Origin: Ophioderma brevispina
Taxonomy: Eukaryota > Echinodermata > Ophiuroidea > Amphilepidida > Ophiodermatidae
Length of the DNA: 64,000 bases
NCBI GenBank assembly: GCA_023653785.1
Contig: JAMKCH010088216.1
Location: 165,723 to 229,722 of the forward strand
Direction: 5' to 3'
The position numbers and the translations under genes are program-made. The notes beneath the pieces are model-generated. The model was not told the origin of the DNA and did no database searches. It saw nothing but the letters and a program-made list of their open reading frames with translations. Each line of letters begins with the position of its first letter. Positions within the stretch are counted from its first letter, which is position 1. This document shows, one piece after another, positions 23,701-33,886 of this stretch.

Positions 23701-24664
23701 GTCAAAAGATAGTCACCTAAAATTCCAATGTCTGAGATGAAACGGATTACTCGTTTTGATCTAGTACACATTTATGTGTATAGTATAACGGCACCATAGG
23801 ATAAGGATCTGTGTATACACAATTTCAGGATCCGGAATTTTATACAAATTTGATTTTACATTGTGCTTGGGAGAATGTGTATTGTCTTAAGACAACTAAA
23901 TAATAACAATCCGTGGATAAAAAAAGTGGTATACAAATTACCAATCGGCCATAACTACACGGTCAATATGTGTCCTTTGGAAAAGATTTTTTCGGTGTCG
24001 GACGGGAACCTAACGAAATGCAATTTTCAGAGTGTATTAACGGGTATGGTTTACGCTTTCTTCTTCGTGAAATAGAGGCCGCTGTGAAGGTTCTCTTTTT
24101 TGACACCGGTGTAGAAGTAATGATCGTCCGGCGTACTCATAGTCCGTAAACAATGGTGAACAATATGGCAATCGATTCAGTTGTTACTCTTCACGCAACA
24201 TGTTTCACGCTTTATTCCGTTATCGTCTATGGATTGCCCGGACGTGGCTTCGCCGGACTATATCTGCTTTCACACCGGATGTAGAGGCAGGTTTTTAAGA
24301 CCTTCACTTTGGTGGGTTGTTTAGGAAATTGAGCGGCGCCCGGAAAGCGGAGGTTGCAACCATCCTACTCTTTCGGAGGAAGGACGGTTATAAAAGGACG
24401 AGGTTAAATAATCTCCAATGGAAAGAGCCTAATACTGGCCACTTCTTGTCATCATATAAATCTGCTATGACCATTCGAAATTCGAGTCTAAAGTATCTGC
24501 CATATTTGGCCGTTAAAACCTCGTTGACGATTGTGTTAATTAATGTCAGTTTATTCCTAAAAAATTCGAATGAGTTGCTAATCATTAAACATATTTTTGT
24601 ATTTCTTTTGCAGATTATGGGCCATGGTGTAGCAATTATTCTGTGTCGATTTATATTTGGCTGA
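11552..24664 (+). CDS. Tetraspanin gene, exons 2 to 6 (5' end missing)
   Basis: Tetraspanins are four-pass membrane proteins that organise partner receptors into membrane microdomains. Five exons, all phase 0 at both ends and with gt/ag borders, join into one frame: 11552-11758, 17313-17486, 18757-18885, 19895-19978 and 24614-24664. They give the end of TM1, the small loop, TM2, the GCCG turn, TM3, a large extracellular loop with CCG, ESC and three further cysteines (six in all), TM4 and a very short tail (RFIFG) ending in TGA. The exon with the N-terminus was not found. The exon pair for TM3 and the loop occurs twice (see 14995-15169 and 16301-16429); the second set is the intact one. The subfamily is uncertain; the six-cysteine loop is of the commonest type. 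The tail has no tyrosine sorting signal. Confidence 0.92.
11800..14255 (+). mobile_element. Degenerate non-LTR retrotransposon (CR1/L2-like LINE)
   Basis: The + strand encodes DKPWMSPKTKELIRRRQEVF (11985-12042), the linker before reverse transcriptase, then KAGGPDGISAKIIRDFAY at 12373-12426. Near 12740-12786 it encodes VITDFSQAFDRVSHNV, the RT motif A block, right after an in-frame stop. Stops and frameshifts are scattered and the catalytic YADD-type motif was not found. The 3' end reads ttgttaataaaccttgaataataata, a typical LINE tail with a short AATAAT-type repeat. The copy is 5'-truncated, lies in the tetraspanin intron in the same orientation as the gene, and is inactive. Precise clade is uncertain. 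Confidence 0.75.
13800..14056 (+). repeat. GT-rich low-complexity stretch in the LINE 3' region
   Basis: Runs of tgtgtg, gggtgg and ttgtgg with few other words. An open frame across it (long strings of V, W, G, C) is a product of composition, not a gene. Confidence 0.7.
14432..14638. mobile_element. TTAA-flanked MITE with palindromic ends
   Basis: TTAACACTTAAGTGCATA at 14432-14449 is perfectly complementary to TATGCACTTAAGTGTTAA at 14621-14638. Taking TTAA as the duplicated target, the element is about 200 bp with a 14-bp inverted end CACTTAAGTGCATA. TTAA targets are typical of piggyBac-type transposition. The end itself contains the palindrome CACTTAAGTG. The interior has two G-rich runs. 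It lies in the tetraspanin intron. Confidence 0.8.
14995..15169 (+). pseudogene. Broken copy of tetraspanin TM3 exon
   Basis: This copies the intact exon at 17313-17486 almost base for base from its middle to the donor gtaagt and beyond. The first 37 bases carry several indels, making it 175 rather than 174 nt. Read from the acceptor in phase 0 the first codon is TAA. The rest still encodes GDLGITLEDEINKWVTEKY in another phase. The changes are concentrated at the left end of the duplicated block, which fits poor sequence at a contig end as well as real decay. Confidence 0.8.
15273..15630. mobile_element. 358-bp TTAA MITE, present only in the first duplicate
   Basis: TTAA at 15269-15272 and at 15631-15634 flank the element. 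Its ends are inverted: agagacatgaggagattt on the left, and agtgacaggaggagattt as the complement of the right (16 of 18 match). The second duplicate reads cttg-ttaa-ggccatg at 17582-17596 without the element, an exact empty site. Inside lies a perfect 24-bp palindrome, CTTTCTGTCGTGCACGACAGAAAG, near 15424-15447. Confidence 0.85.
15885..16030. repeat. AAAG- then AACC-rich microsatellite
   Basis: A tract of agaaagaaa words passes into accaaccaacc words. The same tract recurs in the second duplicate at 18283-18450, with a different repeat count. Confidence 0.8.
16301..16429 (+). CDS. Duplicate of tetraspanin large-loop exon (first copy)
   Basis: Forty-three phase-0 codons between ttttgcag and gtt|gtaagt, identical in protein to 18757-18885: it starts LKCCGADG and carries PESCGKNC and GKC. 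It has no damage. If the duplication were real in the genome this exon could be spliced, but it would give a protein with two loop starts. I think it is the same exon from the other haplotype, because the block ends at a 20-A run (17249-17268). Confidence 0.75.
16447..16574. mobile_element. 128-bp hairpin MITE next to the loop exon
   Basis: acattagggaggtttagatg at the left is complementary, with one mismatch, to catctaaacatccctaatgt at the right. It begins 17 bases after the exon end, and its second word supplies the TAG that would end read-through of the exon. The identical element is at 18903-19030 in the second duplicate. Confidence 0.75.
17249..17268. other. Run of 20 A's at a duplication join (probable assembly gap)
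   Basis: The A run spans 17248-17269. One A on the left belongs to the sequence that continues as gttgttattgttgg in the other copy (19697 onward). Left of it the sequence matches 19020-19704; right of it it restarts at the equivalent of about 14960. This is the pattern of two unmerged contig ends joined by a fixed 20-base gap. Confidence 0.75.
17313..17486 (+). CDS. Tetraspanin exon: TM3 and start of large loop (intact)
   Basis: Acceptor ttaatttatcag and donor tat|gtaagt enclose 58 phase-0 codons. The translation begins YFIVLLVIFCGEIGGSVWCY, a complete TM3 with the buried glutamate of the family's GE.GG pattern. It then gives the first helix of the large extracellular loop (LEDEINKWVTEKYK, ending VDNIQKY). 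It joins in frame to the LKCCG exon, so that the conserved cysteine pair directly follows this helix. Confidence 0.93.
17586..17721. mobile_element. TTAA MITE, about 130 bp
   Basis: ttaaggccatgatatacttt on the left mirrors aagtatatcttgggctttaa on the right, with TTAA at both outer ends. In the first duplicate the element starts at 15631 but its right end is replaced: sequence from 17711 to about 18165 is missing there. Confidence 0.65.
18283..18450. repeat. AAAG- then AACC-rich microsatellite (second copy)
   Basis: Same tract as at 15885-16030, with extra aagccaccaactaacc units. Confidence 0.8.
18757..18885 (+). CDS. Tetraspanin exon: CCG and ESC part of large loop
   Basis: Forty-three phase-0 codons between tattttgcag and gtt|gtaagt. 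It carries the signature LKCCGADG, then VPESCGKNC and a further GKC, so it supplies five of the six loop cysteines; the sixth (GC) is the start of the next exon. The CCG and P.SC motifs form the disulfide core of the partner-binding variable region. It is followed by the same 128-bp hairpin MITE (18903-19030) as the first copy. Confidence 0.93.
18903..19030. mobile_element. 128-bp hairpin MITE (second copy)
   Basis: Same element and same position relative to the exon as 16447-16574, with no evident differences. Confidence 0.75.
19895..19978 (+). CDS. Tetraspanin exon: loop end and most of TM4
   Basis: Acceptor ccttgtttttag and donor cag|gtaagc enclose 28 phase-0 codons beginning GCKDKLTSLITQ, with the last loop cysteine, and running into the hydrophobic LMVLAGVSIAIALAQ. 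The intron after the glutamine in mid-TM4 is at a position widely kept in tetraspanin genes. Confidence 0.92.
19995..20174. mobile_element. MITE with GGTCCGTTCATAC-type ends
   Basis: aaaggttagttcatacttc at the left mirrors gaggtatgaacggaccttaa at the right. The same end sequence recurs at 20383-20936 and at the right end of the repeat finishing near 51866, so this is a small family. Ends contain TTAA or near matches. It begins 17 bases after the exon ending at 19978. Confidence 0.65.
20383..20936. mobile_element. Nested cluster of the GGTCCGTTCATAC MITE family
   Basis: An outer copy runs from ttaaggtccattcatac (20383) to gtggacggaccttaa (20936). Inner boundaries of the same kind occur near 20441 (ttaaggtctgttcatacctcgctgc), 20640-20651 (atgaacaaaccttt) and 20656 (gaggtccgttcatat). 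Two or three copies are therefore inserted into or next to each other. Words like 'ctgcgttgcgg' and 'gcaacgcaac' repeat within. Confidence 0.6.
21424..21690. repeat. Dispersed repeat, related copy inverted at 49025-49290
   Basis: Shared words with the complement of 49025-49290 include 'gggctaaatgatg', 'atgttatgagcgaa', 'tttggtcg' and 'acaaaatc', in the same order across about 260 bp. Ends are not clear; the family is unassigned. Confidence 0.55.
21909..23160. repeat. First copy of a duplicated intron block (with SINE)
   Basis: Apart from the SINE, this matches 23181-23926 nearly base for base, starting at gtgctcaaatcctatagg. Differences are scattered substitutions and single-base indels, more frequent toward the right end (23020-23160). 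It stops at a run of exactly 20 A's. Confidence 0.85.
22522..23007 (+). mobile_element. tRNA-Leu-like SINE, 486 bp, 9-bp target duplication
   Basis: The head carries an A box (tggccgagcggtctaaggcgct) and a B box (gggttcgagccc), as in a class II (leucine/serine-type) tRNA, followed by an unrelated body. The tail is ttagtccagcagtggactg and then gctgatgatgatgat, resembling the 3' end of RTE-type LINEs, which probably supplied the retrotransposition machinery. Flanking ataacggca at 22513-22521 and 23008-23016 is the target duplication. The partner copy reads agtataacggcaccatagg at 23783-23801 with no insertion. Confidence 0.88.
23161..23180. other. Run of exactly 20 A's at a duplication join (probable assembly gap)
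   Basis: gtgg|A20|gtgctcaaat: the left flank matches 23923-23926 onward in the second copy, while the right flank restarts at the equivalent of 21909. This is the cleanest of the four cases, with no neighbouring A to blur the count. Confidence 0.8.
23181..23926. repeat. Second copy of the duplicated intron block (empty SINE site)
   Basis: Matches 21909-22521 and 23017-23160 and lacks the SINE. The sequence then continues uniquely toward the last tetraspanin exon. Confidence 0.85.
24062..24300. mobile_element. MITE related to the 33887-34324 family
   Basis: Contains tttcacgctttattccgttatcgtctatgga (in part, at 24202-24232), acaccggtgtagaag and several 'ccgg.cta' words shared with 33887-34024 and with 34600-34790. 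The ends are not clear. Confidence 0.5.
24614..24664 (+). CDS. Tetraspanin last exon: TM4 end and tail
   Basis: After the acceptor tttcttttgcag come IMGHGVAIILCRFIFG and TGA. This is the cytoplasmic end of TM4 with the family's usual cysteine, followed by only four further residues. The phase matches the exon ending at 19978. A very short tail without a sorting motif is unusual but occurs in the family. Confidence 0.9.
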   Translation: MMGHGVAIILCRFIFG

Positions 24665-26050
24665 TGAACATTACGACTACGAGTCTTGTTCAACATTTGA
24701 AAACACCATCTATTAAATCGAAGAGGACCTATTTTCAAGGAATATTTGTTATACAACTCTATGGAAAACTGAACTTTTGCGGTATTAAATTTCATGGTCA
24801 TTTATTTTAAATTCCATTTTTTAAATGTATATATTTGTGGAAAGATCAATCAAAGGACAAAGACAAAAAAGACCACAACCTGTGTACTTAATAGTATGTT
24901 TCCATTATTTATGATTAATATTTTTTTCTTTCTGTATTAAGTGTAATGACAAGTAGTTAAGCTGCACCGTTCAGAAGGGAGGAAATTGCACAATGGTATG
25001 AACTGTATGGAACACGTTTTGTTCGTTGGTACTGAAGACAAACCTTATGCTTATTTTAGGTCATAAACAATATTTCATTTAAAACAAAGAAAGTATAAAC
25101 GCACCTTTGCACTTTTTAAAAAAAACATTATGTGTTTAAACGGTAAAATACCAGAATCCTGCTGCCGGTATTATACCGTTAAATAACAACACCCTAAAGA
25201 TGAATTGCCGTAGATTGAAGCAGAAATTTGATGTTTTATCGCTGTTTGTATGAAGGAAACAAATATTAAATTTTGTGTGTTAAAGTCATTAAATGCTCAA
25301 GAATCTCTAAGTACAGCAAATTTACTTCTACGATGCACCGTATTTAGCGGTAGAATACTGGCAGCTGAGATTACGGTATTTAACGATATAAAACATTATT
25401 TCTAACGTCTGGGAATTTCTTATTACTGGAACTGGAGCGAGTCAATGAACGAGAAGCATGGGTGTTTGCGACCAATTGCAATATTATATAGGGATTAAAC
25501 ACTAAAGAGTGTTGCATCTTAAATTTAAGTCTGCTAAAAATCGGGAAATTGCCATAAAATTGGACAGTATCAACCAAGTTCAATATTGTCCTCGAGGAAC
25601 TCAAACGGATTTTCGGTTCCAGGGTTGCGATTGGCGTATAATTGCTGATTCATTGTAGGCACATTGAAAGAACTTATGGTTTTGGTTCAAACTTCGCACC
25701 ACTTTAATCGCATACAAACTGAAAGTGCTTTTGGGAGACTGAGAATATTTTGTTGAAACTTAAACTAGGGCATCCGATTTTGGGTATATTTTCAGTTTGT
25801 TGTTAAATCCAAAATATAGCTTACACCTGAAAACTGTACGATTCATTTGAATTTTAGCCTTATCTTTATCATTATGAAAATATCAGAGGAGACATTAAAG
25901 AATTGTCCAACTGTATTTTTTTACACAAAGGGTACTAACTTTTGATAGTTGCACATATGTATAACAAGAAAGCAAATAAATTTAAACGTTTTAATTTCGA
26001 TTTGATAAAATCAGCATTATCATCATTTATTATTAGGCCAAGAGTTTTAG
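24665..26050 (+). other. 3' flank of the tetraspanin gene; probable 3' UTR start
   Basis: Directly downstream of the stop. attaaa occurs at 24713 and aataaa near 25974; either could serve as a polyadenylation signal, but no transcript end can be set from sequence. No other exon or transposon is evident. Confidence 0.4.
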
Positions 26051-26055
26051 TTTTT

Positions 26056-26896
26056 TAACGGGGAAATTTCTGGGAACAAGCTGAAAATGTCAGGATTGGT
26101 GGAGAAATGTTTCTAGAATAACATACTAAAAGTCCCAATCCCTTGTGCTTTTTCAGAAATAGGGGGCACAAGTTTGGTACAGGGGTAAAAAATTACAAAA
26201 TATTAGAATTGTCCTTAAATATGTTCCAACATTTTGTCAGTCCCAAGAGACAATAAAGGATAGTTTGCCTATCTACACCTGTAGTTAAGTACTACAGACC
26301 TAAATCATAAAGGTCATCCTGGGGGTAAAATTTCAAAATGTGATCCCCAATTTCATTGAACCAGATTCAAATTGCCTCGGTAGATTCATATAAAAACAGA
26401 ATGTTCATTCAAAGCACATTACATGGATTCAATATTGACATATAAGAGAAGAAAAGCGGACCCCCATAGAGCCTGTAGAACCCATCACACTTGGCCCTGG
26501 AATTTTGCAAGTAATGACCATCCCTGTTTAAATATTCATTTGGTGTTCATGTACAACTAGATGAAGATTTGAAAATCGTTAAGAAGAATCGACTATTCTG
26601 AAAATTACCCCAGGATGACCTTGCGCCTTTTTTACCATTATAGTCTTTTAAACTACAAGCCATAGATAGGGCAAAACTATACCTTTTTTAATCTTGGGAC
26701 AGACAAAAAATGTTGGAACACATTAAGGACAATTTGAAATAGTTCGTTAATTTTACCCCGTGAACAAACTTGCCTCATGTTTTGAAAATGCACAAAGAGG
26801 ATTTTGGGGGACCTTTTAGTATATTATTCTAGACACATTTCGCACCAATTCTGACATTTTTCAGCTTGTTCCAGAATAGAAAATTTTCCACTTTCC
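26056..26896. mobile_element. Fold-back element with about 280-bp diverged inverted arms
   Basis: The left arm (26056-26335) contains ctgggaacaagctgaaaatg, tttctagaataacatactaaaag, tgttccaacattttgtc and aggtcatcctggggg. The right arm (26590-26896) holds their complements in reverse order. The arms are diverged. Relatives with the same arm words are at 28500-29065 and 32600-33320. Confidence 0.65.
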
Positions 26897-26937
26897 ATTG
26901 TTTATTTTATTAATACTATGGAATCTGTTATTATTAG

Positions 26938-28195
26938 AGTTAGTTTTACTGATCTACAGGAGCACCCAACGAGATTCCTGCGTAATATCTGCCACACATG
27001 TCATTTTGCTAGCCTCGGATTTCTTAATTTTTCAAATTTTGAGCCTTTAATTCCGTAGAGAAGAGGAGATACGAAAAAGCAGCTTGCAAGCGGGAATGGT
27101 GTCCGAACAGAAAGAACGCAACCTAATCATTAATGTAATGTGCAGTGGACAGACAGACGGGGCTGGTTATAAACAAAGCCAAAAGCTAATCAAAGATAGG
27201 AAGTTTCAGGGAAGCGCTCACTAGCATTGCTAACGATGTTGATAAGGAAGCTATACGTATTAACGTATAGGCTTGTGCAGCACACCGGAAACACTGGACC
27301 ACATAGACAATGTTATCCAAGAAGATCTTGGAATCATCGTTTGTCTGTTTCATATCTTGAATGGCTGAAATGATCAAACGCTCAAGGCATTAGCTGAGGT
27401 CTGCTTCCTTTGATCGAAGAAGCAAAAAGCAGTCTCTCAAGTACAACGCTATTATTTTTGTCATTCCTGGATCGTGCATAGCAAGAAATGCCAAATATAA
27501 GAAAGAGATAAGAAAATACTGTAAAAGAAAACGAAGACACGAAAATACTGTAAAATAATCTTTTTTTAATGTTTGTACATTGAGATGGATGATAACATGT
27601 ACATTTTAGGTTTTTAGGTGCCGCGGTTTATGTTATGCCATTGATTTCCGTTCAACCCCAATATACACTTTCTCCCATTCACAAAGCAAGGGGTCCGTTC
27701 GCAAAACTCGTCGTAAAGTGCATACTGGTATAATGTAATCCGTGACTGGACCAATTTATCCAATGCTCTATGTTAGACTATGTAACTATTATTACAGAAG
27801 AAATATGCAGGTTTAACAAATGCTAAAGAAAGGTTACACACTGAAAAATACGGGGTCAAATTTGCATAGTATAAAATAAACTGATCTCATCTGAGTTAAA
27901 ATGAGTCTTTTCGTTGTCATATTTAACCCTAAAAGTTATTTAACTCAAATGGGGTCATATTGGATTTTGAAGTGTAATAAGAGTTAAAACATTATAGCAT
28001 TTTAATAGAAGAATTATATAACCTTTTTTAAGGTTATTATCTGTCTAGCTATAAATGCTATATCATAATATTCTAGCTGGGAAAACCCGCTCTCGCAAAT
28101 TTCTGGCTGGTAAAAGATCAAAGTAGCCGCCTATTAGAAGAAGATATATATTCTTCCAGGCGGGTCGTTGGGTGCTCCTAACTCTCTTTAGTGAA
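26938..28195. mobile_element. Possible element with ggagcacccaacg ends
   Basis: ggagcacccaacgagattcctgcg near 26960 mirrors cgggtcgttgggtgctcc near 28163, and agagttag / ctaactctc lie just outside. The interior, including a relative of the 1188-1375 MITE at 27690-27790 and a run of ttaggtaaaatgtt-type words at 28245-28340 just beyond it, is otherwise unassigned. It may be two separate insertions. Confidence 0.4.
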
Positions 28196-28499
28196 TAATT
28201 ATGATAATTATTTACTTTTAACTGAATCAATGTAATATGTTGCTTAATGTAGGTAAAGTGTTACTTAATTTAGGTAAAATGTTAGTTAATTTAGGTAAGA
28301 TGTTAATTTAGGTAAATGTTACTTAATTTAGGTAAAACGTTCCTTGATTCAAGTAATTATTTTGACGTTCTACGAACATATGTGTACTCGTGTAATTATT
28401 TTTTAGTACACTAAGAAAATTGTTTTTGGCCTAAAAGATTGCAAAAATTTGTGTTATCATACTTCTAAATTGTCATAGAATAATGTGTCAAAACTCTAA

Positions 28500-29065
28500 A
28501 AAAAATCAACAATGGGGAACATGTAAAAAATAAGGGGTGAATTTTGTACAGGGGTCAAAAGTAAAAGAGGTCTAATTGTTTTGAAACCTACACCAACTTA
28601 TTCATCTGGTCATTAAGATTAAAAAGGTATAGTTTACCATATCTACGGTCATTAGTTTCAGGATTATAGGCTCATAACGGTTCGAGCCTCATCCTGGGGT
28701 AATCATTTCCGAGTGCTCCGATTTTGACGAATCTAGTCTCAAATTGTTTGTATGGTCATATCCTATAACAGAAAATGCATATTTTCTCTGCATTTGACAT
28801 TTTAATATGTTAATTAAATGGTAAGCGTTAATGACCCCATAGGATATGTAGACCATTGTTACATTTTGACCTCTAATTATATGACCAAATGGAGAACTCA
28901 GTGCAGGTGTTATATTCCCTGGTCCTTTGGGACTATGTGAAGAATTTGGGACCATTTTGATAAGAATCGGCGCATTCTGAAAATATTACCCCAGGATGAC
29001 CTTGAACCCTTATTGCCCTATAACTATTAAACTATAACCCAGAGATAGGACAAACTATACCTTTT
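28500..29065. mobile_element. Fold-back element, relative of 26056-26896
   Basis: Arm words tacaggggtcaaaa, aaaaaggtatagtttacc and catcctggggtaat on the left are mirrored by attaccccaggatgacctt and aaactataccttttttaat on the right. Confidence 0.6.
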
Positions 29066-32000
29066 TTAATCCTTAGGACATGGCCAAAACAGATTTCAGT
29101 ACAATTATACCTACTTTATATTTCCAAAACAGATTTCAGTACAATTATATACCTACTTTATATTTCCCCTTATACAAACCTTCCCCCTGCAAATACATGT
29201 TCTCCGCTACTACGTCTAGACTTTTCATATGTCATTTTCTCAACATTTCCAAGTATAACAACAATAACATCGTTTCTGTTGTAATTATTATGAGGTCAAA
29301 CCATTATTTTATTTAAATTTCTTGGACTATTTTCTGTGTGTATCAAAAATCACTCCTCAGATTGTTCACAAATAGATCAAGAGAGTCATTGGTAGCAAAT
29401 GTAAGGATCGAAACATCGAAACAGGATGACTGCAGAGCTGATGTCAACTCCTTTCGATGATTTGATGAACATTCTCGATAAGCAAAAACAATATTTTTCT
29501 GTCTTTTACAATAATAACTGTTTACAAATGATTAGTATATCTGTTAATTCGGCACTAAGAAGGAATCTTAGCACGTGTCAAATATAGTGCCTGTAAAGCC
29601 CTCTATTTTTAAGGTTATTCTATCGCCTTTTCTAATGCTAATTGTGAAGGTAGGAAGGTCATGTCGAGAAAGAGAAGGGAATACTTTGAACGTCGAATAG
29701 GACAGCAAGATCTCATTCTTGTGCGGAGTCTGAAATGGTTTCTCCTCTAAGAATGTTTCTTTTCTGCTCAAAAGGGATAGAATGGCTACGCATGAGCCTA
29801 ATAATGGTTTCAACTATAAGTATATTGGATAGTGTTCAAGAGGTAATATGTAATTTGGTAATTAGATAGTATGCATATTAGCATGTTTTGAGGAAGTAAA
29901 AAAATGTATATTATGAAATAAATTATGGATTTATAGCCCGCGGTGGCAAGTGCAAAGCTTTGTCAACATAAGTTGAATTCATCGTTAAACAATATCAAAG
30001 CTATTGTGACTTTATTGACTGGGCGTCTATAGTAGACAGATATCGCCAGACGTTTATCTGCAGGACACCAAACCGACTAAACAAGTGTTAGGGAGCTATT
30101 TAAGAGAGTGGTAGAGACCCGCACTACCCAACCATTTTGCAATTATGCATACGCCATTATTTGGTGGTGCTTGTAACATGCAGGTAATATTAACATTTAA
30201 AGACACTATCAGTGGTCCACCCGAATGAGTCAAAATATATTGCAATTTACAAGAACAGCTTATAAGTGATGGATACGTCTTAAAATTCAGAAAACTCAGA
30301 AAACAGCAGTATTCAAAGATATGAATCCCCATTCAATTACGTTTTGTATTAGGCCTAAGTGTCCGTATGGACAGTAATGACTAAAATATCCGATTTTGTC
30401 CTTATTAGGCTGTTTCTGGGACTCACTTAAAGGGTATGTTAGGATACTTGTTACAGGTATGCAAAAATTGCTTTGATGATTTTTTTTTTCGAGTTCTACC
30501 AGTCAATGGTGCAATAAGTTGTTAAAAATATACAAAATGCAAAAACTATTCAGCAGCAAGGGTTTATTTTAAAAATTACAATCTGAATGAATGACATGAA
30601 CTGCCCAGTTCGATAAAAATCTGATTTTAAAAATACCTGAAAATGAAGGATGGATTTTACAGCACAGTAGACAATGCTACATGGGCGCAGTATTCTTCAA
30701 ATGGGTAGATAGATGAAATGCGCATGTTGTAAAATGATTACACAAGATTCAAACTTCAGGATTTTTGAATGCAATTATCATGCTGATTTGCAGGGTTTGA
30801 TAAATATTTTGTATAATCAGATTTTTTTAGTAATGTAATTTATTGCAAAAACGTTCTTTAACATTTGTTAAGGTAAGAAATTTGGTAAGACACATTTCAT
30901 TTATGTATCTTCTCTTCAAGTTCATGACAAAAAAAGTACGGTTGTCTATTTTCTGTATTTTTTTTTAATGTGATAACATTTCTGTAATCTATTATCACAC
31001 TTCGAGTTTAGTATGGAAAATAATACTTCTGTGCATATGAATTGCACACAGCAAAAAAAAATGGTGCTTGAAAAGTTAACAAACCGGTGTTGTTCAAGTA
31101 CCCTGCTTAAAAACAACTTGTGAATATAAAACAGTTAAAGCAGGGTAGTACCTGAACACCGCCGGTGTTCAAAACGTTTGAACAAGCGTTTGTAAAGTGT
31201 AAATAAGAGAAACGGCCAGTAGAAGACGCAATTTCAAACAAAGGGGAAAGTACTATTGGCAAGTTTCAGGCTAATTTGCGAACCCTTATAACTTAACAAA
31301 TAATTTCTTCGGCAATCTTACTAAAAGAAAGAAAGAAAGAAAAAAAGAAACCTTATTATAATCTAAAATAAACGAATAGTTATTTACATTTTCTGATTAT
31401 GTACAAACGAAAGCGGCGGGGTTGCTGGTTAGTTGAGTCTAGGACTTTGAAAGCAGATTTGTCTCAAGCATTTTAAGCTTGATTTCAGTTGATACACTGA
31501 ACCAAATGGTTGATACCAAAGTTACCATCGTTCCATTTTCAATGCTATAAACAATCCAATTTAAAAAAAACGCATGGTCTTGGTTGTAAAATACACTGTA
31601 GGAATCATGTAAGCGCATGAATGACGGTCAAATACCCTAATTGCAGAACTGGTTTAAACCAACACTGAACAAAGGGTTTATTTTGTACGTGGTTGTCCCA
31701 AGTCTTTCAGGTTTCAAAAATGACAAAACTTCCATTTGACAGCAAAGAAAATTAAGGAACTGTTGAAGTTAAAGGGTTTATAGTGTTTATTAACAGGGAC
31801 CTGTAAAAGTAACGAAGGTATATAACGTGTAAACATAGCGGGTTTGTTTTGAAATGAAATGTTTCACAATGGGGATGTGAAATTGAATTGCCAACTGTTC
31901 TCCTGTGGAAACCATAAAAAAAACTATTCACATCAGACACCCTACACAAGAAAAATGTATGCCTAGTTGCTAATTATGCAAAGCAGCATTAACCCTTGTG

Positions 32001-32599
32001 CATAGGGTCAAAAATTATGACTGCCACGCAGATGTATTGAATTTATTTATTTGAATCTTTTAGCTTAATGCATAATACTCCTTGTATTGTCACGTGCTTT
32101 ATTTCCATCAACGAGAAAGAAACAAATGATACTGAATAGGGGTATTTAAACTATTGTTTATTGTTAGCAAGCTCTGCGGTTGTTTAAAAAGTTCATGTCC
32201 AGTAAAAATAAAACTAATTAATTATTGGATCATATTTGAAAGGTTCAGCTTTTCAAAGCTAAATACTGTTGCTTTTAATGCTCTGCATAAAAAACGTGCT
32301 TGCATGTTCATATTTTAAACCAACTTGTTAAACAGGCATAAACTGGTTGTTTAAACCTTCAAATAGCATTTTTACAGATAGGATACATTAGTTAACCTAT
32401 GCCTTCTGTAAAAGGCCACTGTGGAGTTGAGGTGAGGTCATTCAGTCATCATGATTAGGGTGTACATAAAAAATGCACAACTCATTATAGCAGGGGAATG
32501 TAGTGAAAGGGTGTGGCTTCCGGATAAATTGTGAATTTTGCACCACAAGTACTTTAGACATTGATAATCCATAAAAGTGTTGTTTATTTTTTTTAATGG
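29066..32599. other. Non-coding stretch, few features
   Basis: A 40-bp direct repeat (acagatttcagtacaattat…) occupies 29088-29168. An AAAG tract sits at 31325-31345. Nothing resembling an exon, RNA gene or delimitable transposon was found. Confidence 0.4.
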
Positions 32600-33320
32600 A
32601 AGCACTTGCCAACCCCCTTAATGGGCCCCAGCTTGGGTTTCAAGGTTATACAGGGGTCAAAAATGTAAAAAGGTTGGAATGTGGGTGTTAAAAAGCACAC
32701 CATGTGTTGTCTGGTCACAAGGATTCCAAAAAGGTATTAGTTTTACACTATCTATGGCTTATAGTTCCAGAGGTTATGGGATAAAAACTGTAAAACTGGT
32801 GAATGGAAATTGAAAAGTCCACTTTGGTGTGTAATGGGTCAAAAGTGCTTTGATTCAGTAATGTTGTGCAAAAAGTGGTGCCTAGCTTAAGAGGATTGAA
32901 ATAAGGAATAGTTTGCCTTATCTCGTTATGCTTAGTTGTCACGTTATTCAACAAATAGGTCACAGGTCAATAGAATCAATAGTGGCATAGCGGTTGATTT
33001 TATTCGCCTTTTGGTTAAGAACCAGACACGTAAGATAGTCCCAAACTATCTAATTCATTCTATGAGCTAAAATCCAACAATTGTGAACCACCATGTATAA
33101 TAAAGGAGCAATCTTTTAAGTTTGACCCTGTACAAACCAAACAACATCTCAAACGCATGTTTCCTAGATTTTTTACAGTGTTATCCCCAATAATCCTAAA
33201 CTAAAGTCACACAGGTAGTATAACTATACCTTTTGAATCCTTGAAACCAGACCGACATCATGGTGGCTTTCAAAACAATCGGAACACTTTAAAAATCTAC
33301 CCGGTGTAACCTTGAAATCC
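32600..33320. mobile_element. Fold-back element, diverged relative of 26056-26896
   Basis: Shares ttatacaggggtcaaaaatg, ttccaaaaaggtatta and ctatctatggcttatagtt with the left arm of the family, and aactatacc-ttttgaatcctt and cttgaaatcc with the right arm. More diverged than the other two. Confidence 0.5.
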
Positions 33321-33886
33321 AAGATGGGGGCCATGAAAGGGTTAGGGCAAGTGGCTCCATCCAATTTTTGAAGATCAATGTATAAAGTACGTGGTGTACA
33401 AAATCACAATTTTCTCCGGATTTGCACACTCACAAAAGGTCTGTTCACTACAGTCCCCCACTATAAAGCCACCGGTCGTTCATTTTCAAATTTGAATTTC
33501 GAGAAAGTACCATCATAATCAACATATTATTACCCCATTCAGAGCGAAAACAGACATTAAAACATTTCAAAGTTGCTCTTTCGAGAGCGGCGTTTTTCAC
33601 AATGGCTGGTGTGATCAGCAATAATATGAATCTATTGTAACATAGTTGTAAATATTTGAAAAGGTTTTACTCCAACCTTATCTATGAAATTTTCAACTGA
33701 TGGTAGTTCAAATCTAGATGAAACCATTAAATGAGGCCTTTTGGCATTCGACATCTTACACATTTCGTAAGCAGTTTCATTTGAGTGTCGGTGTAGAATT
33801 ACAATCCGCGATATCTGCCTAACTGCACAGTCCATGCACCTACATGGTAAAGAATAGGGCACTGCAATTAAGTTGATCACGCAGCA

